Assembly: GCA_029245675.1 (NCBI GenBank)
Contig: JAQWOV010000026.1
Location: 62,001-126,000, forward strand
Source: Acidimicrobiales bacterium
Lineage (GTDB): Bacteria > Actinomycetota > Acidimicrobiia > Acidimicrobiales > MedAcidi-G1
Direction of reading: 5' to 3'
Length of the DNA: 64,000 nucleotides
Below the pieces are notes generated by a model. That model saw only the letters and a program-made list of their open reading frames with translations, made no database searches and was not told the DNA's origin. Within the stretch, counting starts at the first letter, position 1. Each line of letters begins with the position of its first letter. The position numbers and the translations under genes are program-made. Shown here piece after piece: positions 53,193-61,846 of this stretch.

Positions 53193-53901
53193 GACACAAA
53201 TACTTGTAGTCGAAGATGAAGATTCGTTTGTTGACGCATTAACAGTAGGTTTAGAACGCGAGGGATTTATAGTCAAGGTCGCGATAAATGGGACCGAAGC
53301 CCTAAAAATATTTGAAGAAATCAAACCTGATTTAATTCTTCTTGACATCATGCTCCCAGAAATATCCGGAATAGATGTCTGCAGAGAAATCCGTACTAAA
53401 TCAGATGTTCCGATCATCATGGTTACGGCCAAAGGAGAAGAAATTGACACTGTTCTCGGTTTAGAAATCGGTGCAGATGACTACGTAACAAAGCCTTACC
53501 GGCTACGGGAATTGGTAGCACGAATCAGATCAGTGCTTCGTCGAACTGAAGACACTAAAAAAACAAAACCAAAATTAGGAAACCAAACAGATAATGACTC
53601 CTTACTTGAGGTAGGCAATGTTTCCGTTAATTTAAGTCGGCACGAAGTCTTAGTAGACGATCAACAGGTCATGATGCCCCTCAAAGAATTCGATCTCCTC
53701 GTTTTACTTATGGAAAACCCAAACCGCGTTCTAACTCGTGACACCATAATCGATCGAATTTGGGGATTTGATTATGTCGGCGATACCAAAACCCTTGATG
53801 TCCACATAAAGCGTCTTCGCAACAAAATCGAAGCTAACCATAAAGATCCAAAAAAAATTATCACTGTCCGCGGTGTGGGATACAAATACAACAACACCTA
53901 A
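53185..53901 (+). CDS. Response regulator, RegX3/PhoB-like
   Basis: 238 residues. The receiver has the acidic VVEDEDSF, phospho-Asp in LILLDIMLPEISG, the Thr/Lys switch VTAKGEE and VTKPYRLREL. The winged helix has PLKEFDLLVLLMENPNRVLTR and FDYVGDTKTLDVHIKRLR. It is the likely transcriptional regulator that binds the PHO-box-like array at 49272, so the operon is probably self-induced under low phosphate. Confidence 0.92.
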   Translation: MDKTQILVVEDEDSFVDALTVGLEREGFIVKVAINGTEALKIFEEIKPDLILLDIMLPEISGIDVCREIRTKSDVPIIMVTAKGEEIDTVLGLEIGADDYVTKPYRLRELVARIRSVLRRTEDTKKTKPKLGNQTDNDSLLEVGNVSVNLSRHEVLVDDQQVMMPLKEFDLLVLLMENPNRVLTRDTIIDRIWGFDYVGDTKTLDVHIKRLRNKIEANHKDPKKIITVRGVGYKYNNT

Positions 53902-53926
53902 AGAAAGTAAGGCATAGTCTTAGATT

Positions 53927-55303
53927 GTGGACTTAGATGATGAACCCTCCTCGGGACCTAAAAAACAAAAAACACCATCTGGTCTTTGGTTAACACCGTT
54001 CGCTCGACTCGGACGAACCCACGCATTTGGAACCATGTCAGATGCCATGATCGCAGTTGCTCTCGCCGGTTCAGTCTTCTTTTCAGTAGATCCAAGCGAT
54101 GCCCGTTGGCGAGTCGCGCTTTATTTAGTTCTCACTATTGCTCCCTTCGCGATCGTCACCCCACTCATCGGACCTTTAATCGACAGGATTCGCGGAGGAC
54201 GACGCCGAATGATCCTCTTCACAATCATCGGACGCGGTGTCTTAGCATGGCTAATGACACGCCATATAAACAGTTTGCTTTTATTCCCAGAGGCTTTTGG
54301 CTTTCTTATCTTAGGGAAAAGCTATTCCATAGCTAAAAGTGCGGTACTACCTGAATTAGTACGATCCGACCTCGGTCTCGTAGAAAGCAACGCCAAACTC
54401 AGTGTCGTAGGTGCATTGAGTTCAATGACTGGTGCAGCAATTGGAGGCCTAGCTTTACTCGGAGGAGATGCTTGGCCAGCATGGGCAGCCGTATTCGGAT
54501 TTGGGTTAACAACTTTATATGCGCTTCAGATACCAAAAATTGTTGTAGCCAAAAAACCAGCAACAGTTAACGAAATAACAGAACTCCGCACAGAAAGCAT
54601 TGTTTATACCGCTGCCACCATGGCGTTCCTGCGCGCCTCTGTAGGATTCGTCACTTTTCTACTCGCTTTCGAATTTCGAGGAGGAGACGAAGGGCTTTCG
54701 ATAAGCGGAATCGGTGAAGGAGTAGGAGTAGCAACAGGCCATTTACGCGACCAAAACGTTTTCGGAACCCCGGGCGCTCCCGCCTGGCATTTCGGAGTTG
54801 TCATGGCAGCCGCAGGGCTTGGAATGCTTATTGGAGCGAATCTGGCACCTCGGTTACGGAAAAGACTCCTTGAAGAACAAATAATTTTCTTCTCACTGTT
54901 ACTGCTCTTTACTGGAGCAATAATCGCTGCTTTCGCTCGTGGGATTGGGGTTCTTGCTGCCGTTCTTATTTCATTTATGACTACAGTTTCAGCTGGAACA
55001 GCCAAGCTCGCCTTCGATTCATTAGTACAACGCGACGCCCCTGATGCAAACCATGGAAGATTTTTCGCAAAATTCGAGGGAAGGTTCCAAATGAGCTGGG
55101 CAATTGGAGCCCTCGTTGCTGCTCTTGCGCCAATACCGGTTTATGGCGGTTACTCCGCACTGGCAGGACTCTCTATTGCCGCTCTTCTCTGGTATCACAT
55201 CGCAACTCAAGAATCACGTAGACGAGCCACTCCTACAAAACCTGACCGACCAGATGGTCAACTTCCGATCTGGGAAAGAGAAAAAATTGATCCAGATGAC
55301 TAA
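53927..55303 (+). CDS. MFS-like membrane protein, unknown substrate
   Basis: 458 residues from GTG 53927, with about 12 membrane segments. The MFS loop is FVTPLIGPLIDRIRGGRRRMI-like (IGPLIDRIRGGRRR). The polar N-terminus is about 25 residues. An extra loop near residues 240-285 with GDEGLSISGIGEGVGVATGH may be external. Similar membrane proteins are common in Acidimicrobiia; the substrate is unknown. It follows the Pho regulators but has its own codon context and may be independent. Confidence 0.75.
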   Translation: MDLDDEPSSGPKKQKTPSGLWLTPFARLGRTHAFGTMSDAMIAVALAGSVFFSVDPSDARWRVALYLVLTIAPFAIVTPLIGPLIDRIRGGRRRMILFTIIGRGVLAWLMTRHINSLLLFPEAFGFLILGKSYSIAKSAVLPELVRSDLGLVESNAKLSVVGALSSMTGAAIGGLALLGGDAWPAWAAVFGFGLTTLYALQIPKIVVAKKPATVNEITELRTESIVYTAATMAFLRASVGFVTFLLAFEFRGGDEGLSISGIGEGVGVATGHLRDQNVFGTPGAPAWHFGVVMAAAGLGMLIGANLAPRLRKRLLEEQIIFFSLLLLFTGAIIAAFARGIGVLAAVLISFMTTVSAGTAKLAFDSLVQRDAPDANHGRFFAKFEGRFQMSWAIGALVAALAPIPVYGGYSALAGLSIAALLWYHIATQESRRRATPTKPDRPDGQLPIWEREKIDPDD

Positions 55304-55307
55304 AAAC

Positions 55308-56552
55308 TCACGTATTAAGAAGCTCAGTTCTAGCTAACCAAAGACGCGAGTTCTCCACCTCATTCGGTGTAGGAAGAAATCTCTGATCCTCCCATAATCG
55401 AGAAAGATCATTTGCCCCACCCCATTGGATTACCCCACTGACGAAAGCAGCACCATGGTCCACTTGTTCTTGCGTGAGGTTAAGGCCAAGAACTTTTTCA
55501 ACAAATCTGTCCGATTCACTTGTTTCAACCCGTCTCCGCCGTAAAGCCTCAGTGATCATCGAATAATTTGGAACAAGTCCCGCACCGATCTCATCCATAA
55601 AGTAGTCAACGTAGCCGATGACTACCGCAATAAGGGCTTCAAGATAAGGCAATAATTCTTCCTGATCTGCTGATCTCACCGCACCTAAAATAAAACTTGG
55701 ATCAAGATTCTCACCAATGCTTAAAAGGTCTTCAATATTAGGCGAAACACCCATTTCATTTAATTGCTGCTCAAGCGCAGCGGAGTCACTTTCAAAACTG
55801 CTGGCATGACGTGTCAATAGTTCACTTATAGCTTCACTGACATGAGTAACCCCAAATAATGCGTGATGAAGAGACTCATGAAGGCACATCCAAAGCCGTA
55901 AACCTTCAATCGGTAAAGTCCAATCTTTCCCAAAGCCAACAATATTTGGATCAATTAAAAGAAGATTTTCTTCAGAGCGTGGAATTGGAAGATCATAACT
56001 ACCTAAATTTCGAGCAGCGAGTCTTCCGACCATTGTTCCGGTAGTGATACTAGACATCTGCGGAGCAAGCGCCGAAAAAATCTCAATAAATGCTTCCATT
56101 GCTCCTTCCGGCAAACCAAGCAAATCCTCACTTGGAAGATTTTCCTTAAGCGTCTCTGGATCAGGCATTCCTTCTTGTAAAGAGTCAGTCATTTGAGACA
56201 GCAATGGTTCAAGAGAACTAATACTTTTTTCTGCCCATAAAGAACGATTAAGAGGCTCAATTATGAGAGGACGCCCGTGATTAATCAGAAGACCAGTGTG
56301 ATTTTCTACCTGTAGCTGCGCTACTCGAGCTAATGGCTCGTATTCCATACGAACAATCGGATCAACGTTTGTCTCAGGCTTACCTTCAGAGGCGATAGAC
56401 ATAGCCAATTGCCTTGCATAGTCACTAGGGTTAATTTTTGAAATCCCACTAAACTCACTTGACCCCATGACTTTAAAAAAATCACTCAACTGTTCAAATG
56501 GATCAGAAGGGTCTTCGCTGAACCCATCATCTGGTGTTTCATTTTTGTCCAC
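55308..56552 (-). CDS. DUF2342 zinc-dependent metalloprotease
   Basis: 414 residues from GTG 56552; TTG 56570 or ATG 56468 (MGSSEF) are possible. The zinc motif is LHESLHHALFG, with the HExxH Glu, and a second zinc region EAISELLTRH follows. The family (zincin, once called F420-biosynthesis-associated) is actinobacterial and of unknown substrate. The gene is divergent from the epimerase; the two starts are within about 18 bp, which leaves no room for ordinary promoters, so a later start for one of them is likely. No signal peptide; cytoplasmic. Confidence 0.82.
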   Translation of the reverse strand: MDKNETPDDGFSEDPSDPFEQLSDFFKVMGSSEFSGISKINPSDYARQLAMSIASEGKPETNVDPIVRMEYEPLARVAQLQVENHTGLLINHGRPLIIEPLNRSLWAEKSISSLEPLLSQMTDSLQEGMPDPETLKENLPSEDLLGLPEGAMEAFIEIFSALAPQMSSITTGTMVGRLAARNLGSYDLPIPRSEENLLLIDPNIVGFGKDWTLPIEGLRLWMCLHESLHHALFGVTHVSEAISELLTRHASSFESDSAALEQQLNEMGVSPNIEDLLSIGENLDPSFILGAVRSADQEELLPYLEALIAVVIGYVDYFMDEIGAGLVPNYSMITEALRRRRVETSESDRFVEKVLGLNLTQEQVDHGAAFVSGVIQWGGANDLSRLWEDQRFLPTPNEVENSRLWLARTELLNT

Positions 56553-56569
56553 AAAGGCATCGTAGAGCA

Positions 56570-57619
56570 ATGAACACCCAGAAGCCTCGCGTTGTGGTCA
56601 CAGGATCCACTGGAGCCGTCGGACGACAAGCATGTGTTCGCCTAGCTGAAGAGGGTTACCAAGTACTCGGGCTAGATAAACGATCAGGCATTTCTTTGAA
56701 CCCGGAAGTCGCATTAGAAACAGTTGACCTAGCAGTAGCAGATCTACGCTCTCTCCTAAACGGAGTCGAAGTAGTAATTCACCTTGCCTCAGGAGTTCAA
56801 GCCCATGACGTCGATGAAGACCCGGGACACAACATGCTTGCTGTTGCTGAACGATTATTAGCTGCAGCAGATGCCGCCGGAGTTTCTCATCTAGTAATTC
56901 GTTCCTCCGCAATGGTCTACGGCGCATGGGAAGATAACCCGGTACCGCTCACTGAAGAAGCAGAAGTTCGACCCTGCCCAGGTTTTCGATTTGCTGAACA
57001 TCGAGCAGCCCTTGAACACCTAGCACAAAAATGGGTTGAAAAAGATAAAAGACGTTCCGTTTCGATTCTTCGGACCGCAGTCACCGTCGCTGAAGAACGA
57101 CCAGGCGGTCTTGCCAGAGTTTTAGAATCAGCAAAAAACATTCGCACAGAAGAAGGCGACCCAATGGGCCAGTTTCTCCACGCCGATGACCTAGCAGAAG
57201 CAGTGGTATGTGTGGTGAAAAACACTTTCAACGGTCCAGTGAACGTAGCACCAGATGGATGGATGTCATCAGCCCTTCTAGCAGAATTAAGCGGACCAGT
57301 TCCCCGGTTACGACTACCAGCGTTTATCGCACGTCTAGTCGCATCAATAAGATGGCAAATCGGTTTAACAGACGCCCCAGCATCAATAGTTCCCTACACC
57401 ATTTATCCGTGGATTATCGCTAACGACAAACTCAAAGAATTAGGGTGGGAAGCTAAACACACAAACGAAGAAGCCTATGTTGCTGGGTACGAACCAAAAT
57501 TGAGCGATCAACTTACTGCTGGAAGTCGTCAACGATTGGCATTTATCGCAGCAACAGTAGCTCTCGCTCTTCTCATTTATGGCGTGGTAAGAGTATTTCG
57601 TGGTTCAAACGAAGACTAA
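56570..57619 (+). CDS. NAD-dependent epimerase/dehydratase (extended SDR)
   Basis: 349 residues from ATG 56570; an upstream in-frame start at 56534 would run into the divergent gene. The NAD motif is VVVTGSTGAVGRQACVRLA, with VEVVIHLASGVQ and the catalytic-position SSAMVYG. The Tyr of YxxxK is replaced by a His/Arg-rich region (FAEHRAALEHLA), so activity may differ. A C-terminal hydrophobic helix (FIAATVALALLIYGVVRVF) anchors it in the membrane. Substrate unknown. Confidence 0.75.
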   Translation: MNTQKPRVVVTGSTGAVGRQACVRLAEEGYQVLGLDKRSGISLNPEVALETVDLAVADLRSLLNGVEVVIHLASGVQAHDVDEDPGHNMLAVAERLLAAADAAGVSHLVIRSSAMVYGAWEDNPVPLTEEAEVRPCPGFRFAEHRAALEHLAQKWVEKDKRRSVSILRTAVTVAEERPGGLARVLESAKNIRTEEGDPMGQFLHADDLAEAVVCVVKNTFNGPVNVAPDGWMSSALLAELSGPVPRLRLPAFIARLVASIRWQIGLTDAPASIVPYTIYPWIIANDKLKELGWEAKHTNEEAYVAGYEPKLSDQLTAGSRQRLAFIAATVALALLIYGVVRVFRGSNED

Positions 57620-57625
57620 AAATAC

Positions 57626-58186
57626 GTGGAGGCTCTTCGAACGGGTCGTACGATGAAACACATGTCAGAAACGTTGGAAGAATCTTCGTATATCGCATCT
57701 TCAACTGAAGATGACTGGTGTGCGCTGCATGCTTCAGATCTCCCAGTCGACGAAGTTCTCCAATGGGCTAACCAACCAAACTGCGGGGCAGTGGTTCTCT
57801 TCACAGGAAATGCTCGAGATCATGCTCCTGAACGTCCTAATGTAAGTGAACTTGCTTTTGAAGCTTATGAAGAACAAGCACTCCCTAGAATGCAAGAAAT
57901 TATAAATCAGGCACGCTTTAAGTGGCCAGAAGTAAAACGGTTAGCGCTTTTACATCGAACAGGGAAAGTAGAAATTGGCGGAACTGCAGTTGTTGTTGTT
58001 GCTTCTTCTCCGCATCGACCAGCCGCATTTGAAGCGGCACGGTTTTGCATTGATGTTTTGAAAGCAACGGTTCCAATTTGGAAATACGAAAAATGGGACG
58101 GTAATGAAAGTTGGGGTGTTGACACCCAAAATATTGGCACCGTTTCTGATCTCCCATCTAGCGGAAATGTAACTAATTCAATATGA
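57626..58186 (+). CDS. moaE: Molybdopterin synthase catalytic subunit
   Basis: 186 residues from GTG 57626; ATG codons at 57653 and 57662 would give about 175 residues, closer to the usual 140-150. The MoaE core starts at CGAVVLFTGNARDHAP and has ALLHRTGKVEIGGTAVVVV, HRPAAFEAARFCIDVLKATVPIWKYE (key lysines in KATVPIWK). It transfers sulfur from MoaD to precursor Z. The role may serve molybdenum enzymes such as a Sec formate dehydrogenase elsewhere. moaD is not adjacent. Confidence 0.9.
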   Translation: MEALRTGRTMKHMSETLEESSYIASSTEDDWCALHASDLPVDEVLQWANQPNCGAVVLFTGNARDHAPERPNVSELAFEAYEEQALPRMQEIINQARFKWPEVKRLALLHRTGKVEIGGTAVVVVASSPHRPAAFEAARFCIDVLKATVPIWKYEKWDGNESWGVDTQNIGTVSDLPSSGNVTNSI

Positions 58187-58443
58187 ACTCTTCTGTACTA
58201 TTTCTTGCTGGCGGGGTAGCTGCTGCTTTTTTCGGCTCGCTTGTTGTATGGATTACGAGCCGTCCGCGTTCACGACCACAAGACCCGAATGAGTTAAGAA
58301 ATACTTTGAGAGATTTACATCAAAATGGTGTTAAAACAAGTCGTTCTGGGCCAGTAACCCGTCCAATCAGCGGCTCATATCAACAGAAAAGATCTCAGTC
58401 GGAACAATCCTCAGACAATTATTCCGCGCCGGATAGCAGGTAA
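58183..58443 (+). CDS. Small membrane-anchored protein before mreB, unknown
   Basis: 86 residues. One membrane span at about 4-24 (VLFLAGGVAAAFFGSLVVWI), then a basic and Ser-rich polar tail (SRPRSRPQDP, SGPVTRPISGSYQQ). No family is recognised. It overlaps moaE by 4 bases and lies 5 bp before mreB, so it is probably co-translated with both. Confidence 0.5.
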   Translation: MNSSVLFLAGGVAAAFFGSLVVWITSRPRSRPQDPNELRNTLRDLHQNGVKTSRSGPVTRPISGSYQQKRSQSEQSSDNYSAPDSR

Positions 58444-58448
58444 ACGGA

Positions 58449-59468
58449 ATGGCACGAGACCTCGCTATTGATTTAGGAACTGCTAACACTCTGGTTTATG
58501 CACGTGGCGAAGGGCTAGTTTTCGCTGAGCCATCTGTTATCGCTTTAAATAAACGAAATGGTGAAGTTCTTGCCATGGGTAACGAAGCATGGAAAATGAT
58601 TGGGAGAACTCCTGGACATATTGTTGCTGAAAGGCCACTTCGTAAAGGGGCAATCAAAGATTTTGATATTACTCAACGTATGGTTCGTGTTTTATTCGAA
58701 AGAGTTGGTGTTAGTAGATTTAACCGACCCAAAGTACTGATTTGTGTTCCTTCAGCAATTACTGCCGTTGAAAGAAGAGCGGTAACTGAAGCAGCTAGGA
58801 GAGCAGGAGCAACCGACGCTCAACTCATTGAACAGCCTTTAGCGGCAGCAATCGGAGCGAATCTTCCAATAAGTGAACCAGTAGGAAACATGGTGGTTGA
58901 TATAGGTGGGGGAACTTCAGAATCAGCGATGTTATCTCTAGGTGGGGTGGTGGCTTTAGAAGCAGTTCGAGTTGGTTCTTTTGATATTGACGCAGCAATT
59001 CAGGATTATCTCCGAAGCGAATATGGAATGGCCATTGGGGAACACACCGCTGAAGAGATAAAAATACAAATTGGATCAGCAGCTCCTCTGCCCGCAGATC
59101 TGAGAGCGGAAGTAACGGGTAGAGAAGTTATGACCGGACTACCAAAGAAAGTAATTCTGACAGCATCAGAAATTCGGAAAGCAATCAACGAACCCGTCAC
59201 TGCCATGATTGAATCTGCGGTTACATGTTTGACACAAGCACCACCGGAACTTGGCCAAGACCTCATCGCTCAAGGTATTCATTTGGTAGGCGGCGGCGGT
59301 CTTCTTAACGGATTTGACTTGCGTCTGGCTGAAGAAACCGGTGTTCCAGTCCGTCAAGTAGCAGAACCTCTTGAATGTGTAGTTTTAGGTGCTGGACAAT
59401 GTATTGAAAGCTTTGAAGCCATGCGGGCAATGTTTATGGATTCACGACCACGAAAAGTTGGCCGATAG
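58449..59468 (+). CDS. mreB: MreB rod-shape actin homologue
   Basis: 339 residues of the actin fold. Phosphate 1 LAIDLGTANTLVY, connect 1 ERRAVTEAARRAGA, phosphate 2 VDIGGGTSESAML, and the adenosine motif LVGGGGLLNGFD. It directs lateral cell-wall growth. mreC and mreD are not next to it. The gene is followed by a 106-bp gap and the convergent HEAT-repeat gene. Confidence 0.93.
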   Translation: MARDLAIDLGTANTLVYARGEGLVFAEPSVIALNKRNGEVLAMGNEAWKMIGRTPGHIVAERPLRKGAIKDFDITQRMVRVLFERVGVSRFNRPKVLICVPSAITAVERRAVTEAARRAGATDAQLIEQPLAAAIGANLPISEPVGNMVVDIGGGTSESAMLSLGGVVALEAVRVGSFDIDAAIQDYLRSEYGMAIGEHTAEEIKIQIGSAAPLPADLRAEVTGREVMTGLPKKVILTASEIRKAINEPVTAMIESAVTCLTQAPPELGQDLIAQGIHLVGGGGLLNGFDLRLAEETGVPVRQVAEPLECVVLGAGQCIESFEAMRAMFMDSRPRKVGR

Positions 59469-59574
59469 TACAGTCGGTTTCGTTGTATCCGACGTTATTG
59501 AATTACTTCAATTAACTACAAGAACTTTCTTCGAACCCGTAGTCAGCGATTGATTAAATCATGAGGTGCTTAAA

Positions 59575-60237
59575 TTAAGCAAGGAGATCTTCTGCGGCTT
59601 GTCGTGTCTGTAAGTCTCGATCCTTTAGTTTTCTTTTCAACGCTTCTTCTACTTCAGGACCTTCGAAAGGGGCAAGCGCTAGTGTGGCTCGACGCCGCAC
59701 ATTAGGTTTATCATCAAGCACTTTTAGAAGCGTTGCTAAACCGTCAATATGGCCTAGAGAGCCGAGACAAGCAACTGCTGCCTCTCGGCAAAGAGAATCG
59801 TCATGCGTTAAGGCAACTTGACTTACCTTGCTAACTACTTCAGCAACGTTTTCGTAGTTGTTTCCAATTTCTCCAATAACCCAACAAACCGTTTCGACAA
59901 CAAATGTTGACGAATCATCTAGTAAAACCAAAACTTTGCTTACGTACTCTTGGTTGTCAGAAAGCTCAATAACTAGCTCCACAGCACGCTTCCTTACCCC
60001 ATGATCATCATCGTCAAGTGCGTTTACGATGTGCTTTCCAGCATCAAGATCTAGCTTAACAACCGTGGTTAATGCGGCTTCTCTAATCACAGCAGCTGTG
60101 TCATTCAAAAACCCAGTGATTTCTTTTACATCAAGTTCGCTATTGACATGCCTAGCCAGGATGGCTTGACGGCGACGCTTAGCGACCTCTTCAGAAGGTG
60201 GATCTCCTTCGTGTACATGTTTTTTCAAAACCGTCAC
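59575..60237 (-). CDS. HEAT-repeat protein
   Basis: 220 residues from GTG 60237. It is built of about five helical HEAT-like repeats with the usual spacing, e.g. DTAAVIREAALTTVVKLDLD, DDDHGVRKRAVELVIEL, DDSLCREAAVACLGSLGH and DKPNVRRRATLALAPFEG. It is a protein-interaction scaffold with no known partner. GTGA couples it by a 4-base overlap to the small membrane protein upstream. Confidence 0.78.
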   Translation of the reverse strand: MTVLKKHVHEGDPPSEEVAKRRRQAILARHVNSELDVKEITGFLNDTAAVIREAALTTVVKLDLDAGKHIVNALDDDDHGVRKRAVELVIELSDNQEYVSKVLVLLDDSSTFVVETVCWVIGEIGNNYENVAEVVSKVSQVALTHDDSLCREAAVACLGSLGHIDGLATLLKVLDDKPNVRRRATLALAPFEGPEVEEALKRKLKDRDLQTRQAAEDLLA

Positions 60238-60497
60238 CCTATAAATTGCTCAAGTAAAAACCCTGCTGCAAAAAATCCTGCACCTAAGACAGCAGCTATA
60301 GCAATACCTCCACCAACCACAATGGAAACAATCAAAATGAGCGACCTTAGACGATGCCACCATTGAATTTTGGCTTTTTCTCCTGTGGAAACTTTTCGAG
60401 GAGGTTGAAACCAAATTCCAGATAGAGCACCAATACTCCATTTTTGGTCTACACCTTTTTCAATATCACCATCTGGCGGTAACAGATTTTTCCTCAT
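60234..60497 (-). CDS. Small membrane protein upstream of the HEAT-repeat gene, unknown
   Basis: 87 residues from ATG 60497 (start chosen because upstream sequence to 60704 overlaps the divergent protease gene). A polar N-terminal half (MRKNLLPPDGDIEKGVDQKW) is followed by SLILIVSIVVGGGIAIAAVL, GAGFFAAGFLLEQF, a long membrane hairpin at the end. No family recognised. It overlaps the HEAT-repeat gene, suggesting a membrane anchor for it. Confidence 0.5.
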   Translation of the reverse strand: MRKNLLPPDGDIEKGVDQKWSIGALSGIWFQPPRKVSTGEKAKIQWWHRLRSLILIVSIVVGGGIAIAAVLGAGFFAAGFLLEQFIG

Positions 60498-60660
60498 GGC
60501 ATGGATAGAAGCCCCACTTAATAAATTAAAAGTTTCTTTATTCGAGATTGGTTTAGTGACAGGGAAAACAAAACGAATCATGGCAGGCTTAATGGAAGTA
60601 AAACAAAACTGGGTCCATAAAAATAAAATCAGAGAACAAACTCCGAAGGTAAATAAAGAC

Positions 60661-61800
60661 ATGGAAGAAAACATTAATAACAAGAGTACAGGAGAGCATG
60701 TCACACTAAAAGAAACACCACTCGGATCTGCAGGTTTAGAAGAATCAAATGAAAGAAAATGGCCTCAAATTCTTTTCCTATTGGGCCTCGTCATTGTGCT
60801 GGTCATGTCATTTGTTCAATTCCCTTACTACGCCTACGCCCCAGGATCAGTAAATGCGTTAACCGAACGTGTGGTTATTTCTGGAACAGAAGCCTTCGAG
60901 CCGGAAGGAGAAATTCTCTTCACTACTGTTTCTCAAGACTCAGAAGTTAATGGATGGGAATTTTTACAAGGAACATTCGATGAGTCAATTTTGTTAATAG
61001 ACGAAGATGTGATTCTTGGAGAACGTGATCGCAGCGAAGTTCGAGCATTTAATCTTGAATTGATGAGGTCATCAAAAATGACTGCAGTCGCCGTCGCTCT
61101 TCAACACTTAGGGCATGAACCTTATCTAGCGACCGGAGTTGGAATGGTCGAGGTACAAGGCCCGGCGGAAGGGCTACTCACGACAAACGATGTCATTATT
61201 TCAATTGCTGCTGATGACACACCAAATTCAACGGATTGGATAGAACTCAATAGGTCAGAAGATCTGATTTCAAAATTACAAACCTATTCCCCTGGCGACA
61301 CTGTCGTTTTCGAAATCGAATCAGTAGACGGAACAAATAAACGTCAAATATCTGTTGTCCTTGGATCTCGACCCGATAACCCCGACACAGCCTTTCTTGG
61401 CATTTCAGCTCAAACAAGAATTGAAGATGCCCCAAATATGCCTTTCGCAGTTCATGTCAACACGGGCGCAGTGGGCGGTAATTCTGCGGGTCTCGCTCTT
61501 ACCTTGTCTGTGCTGGATTTAGTTACCCCTGGTGAACTAACTGGAGGTTTACAGGTTGCAACTACCGGCACTATTTCTTTAAATGGGGACGTCGGACCTA
61601 TTGGCGGAATTGTACAAAAAACAATCACGGCACGACGATCTGGTGTTGACTTATTTATCGTTCCAACCAGCGAATATCCAGAAGCAATCAAACACGCCAA
61701 AGACCTCAATGTTGTAGGTGTAGACAACTTAAACCAAGCTCTGGATGCTCTTGCTGAAGCCGGAGGAAATGCCCTCAATCTATCTCTGTCAAATAACTAA
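60661..61800 (+). CDS. PDZ/Lon-type (S16) membrane protease, YlbL-like
   Basis: 379 residues from ATG 60661 with AAGG about 10 bases before it; in-frame starts from 60496 are less likely because they would overlap the divergent gene. One N-terminal membrane span (ILFLLGLVIVLVMSFVQFP), a PDZ domain in the middle, and an S16 Lon-like protease domain. The catalytic Ser is in GGNSAGLALTLSVLD and the Lys in KTITARRSGVDLF. It is a surface protease of unknown target, known from many Gram-positive bacteria. It is followed by a UPF0182 gene 46 bp later, a common neighbour pair in actinobacteria. Confidence 0.88.
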   Translation: MEENINNKSTGEHVTLKETPLGSAGLEESNERKWPQILFLLGLVIVLVMSFVQFPYYAYAPGSVNALTERVVISGTEAFEPEGEILFTTVSQDSEVNGWEFLQGTFDESILLIDEDVILGERDRSEVRAFNLELMRSSKMTAVAVALQHLGHEPYLATGVGMVEVQGPAEGLLTTNDVIISIAADDTPNSTDWIELNRSEDLISKLQTYSPGDTVVFEIESVDGTNKRQISVVLGSRPDNPDTAFLGISAQTRIEDAPNMPFAVHVNTGAVGGNSAGLALTLSVLDLVTPGELTGGLQVATTGTISLNGDVGPIGGIVQKTITARRSGVDLFIVPTSEYPEAIKHAKDLNVVGVDNLNQALDALAEAGGNALNLSLSNN

Positions 61801-61846
61801 ATCGCCTAGTGCAAGGGCTGCTTAAGACGACGGTAGAATCCCAGAT

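Noticed and set aside
60496-60660. Longer N-terminus of the PDZ/Lon-like protease from ATG 60496.
   Set aside because: It would overlap the divergent membrane-protein start, lacks a Shine-Dalgarno, and puts 55 unrelated residues before the normal N-terminal segment.
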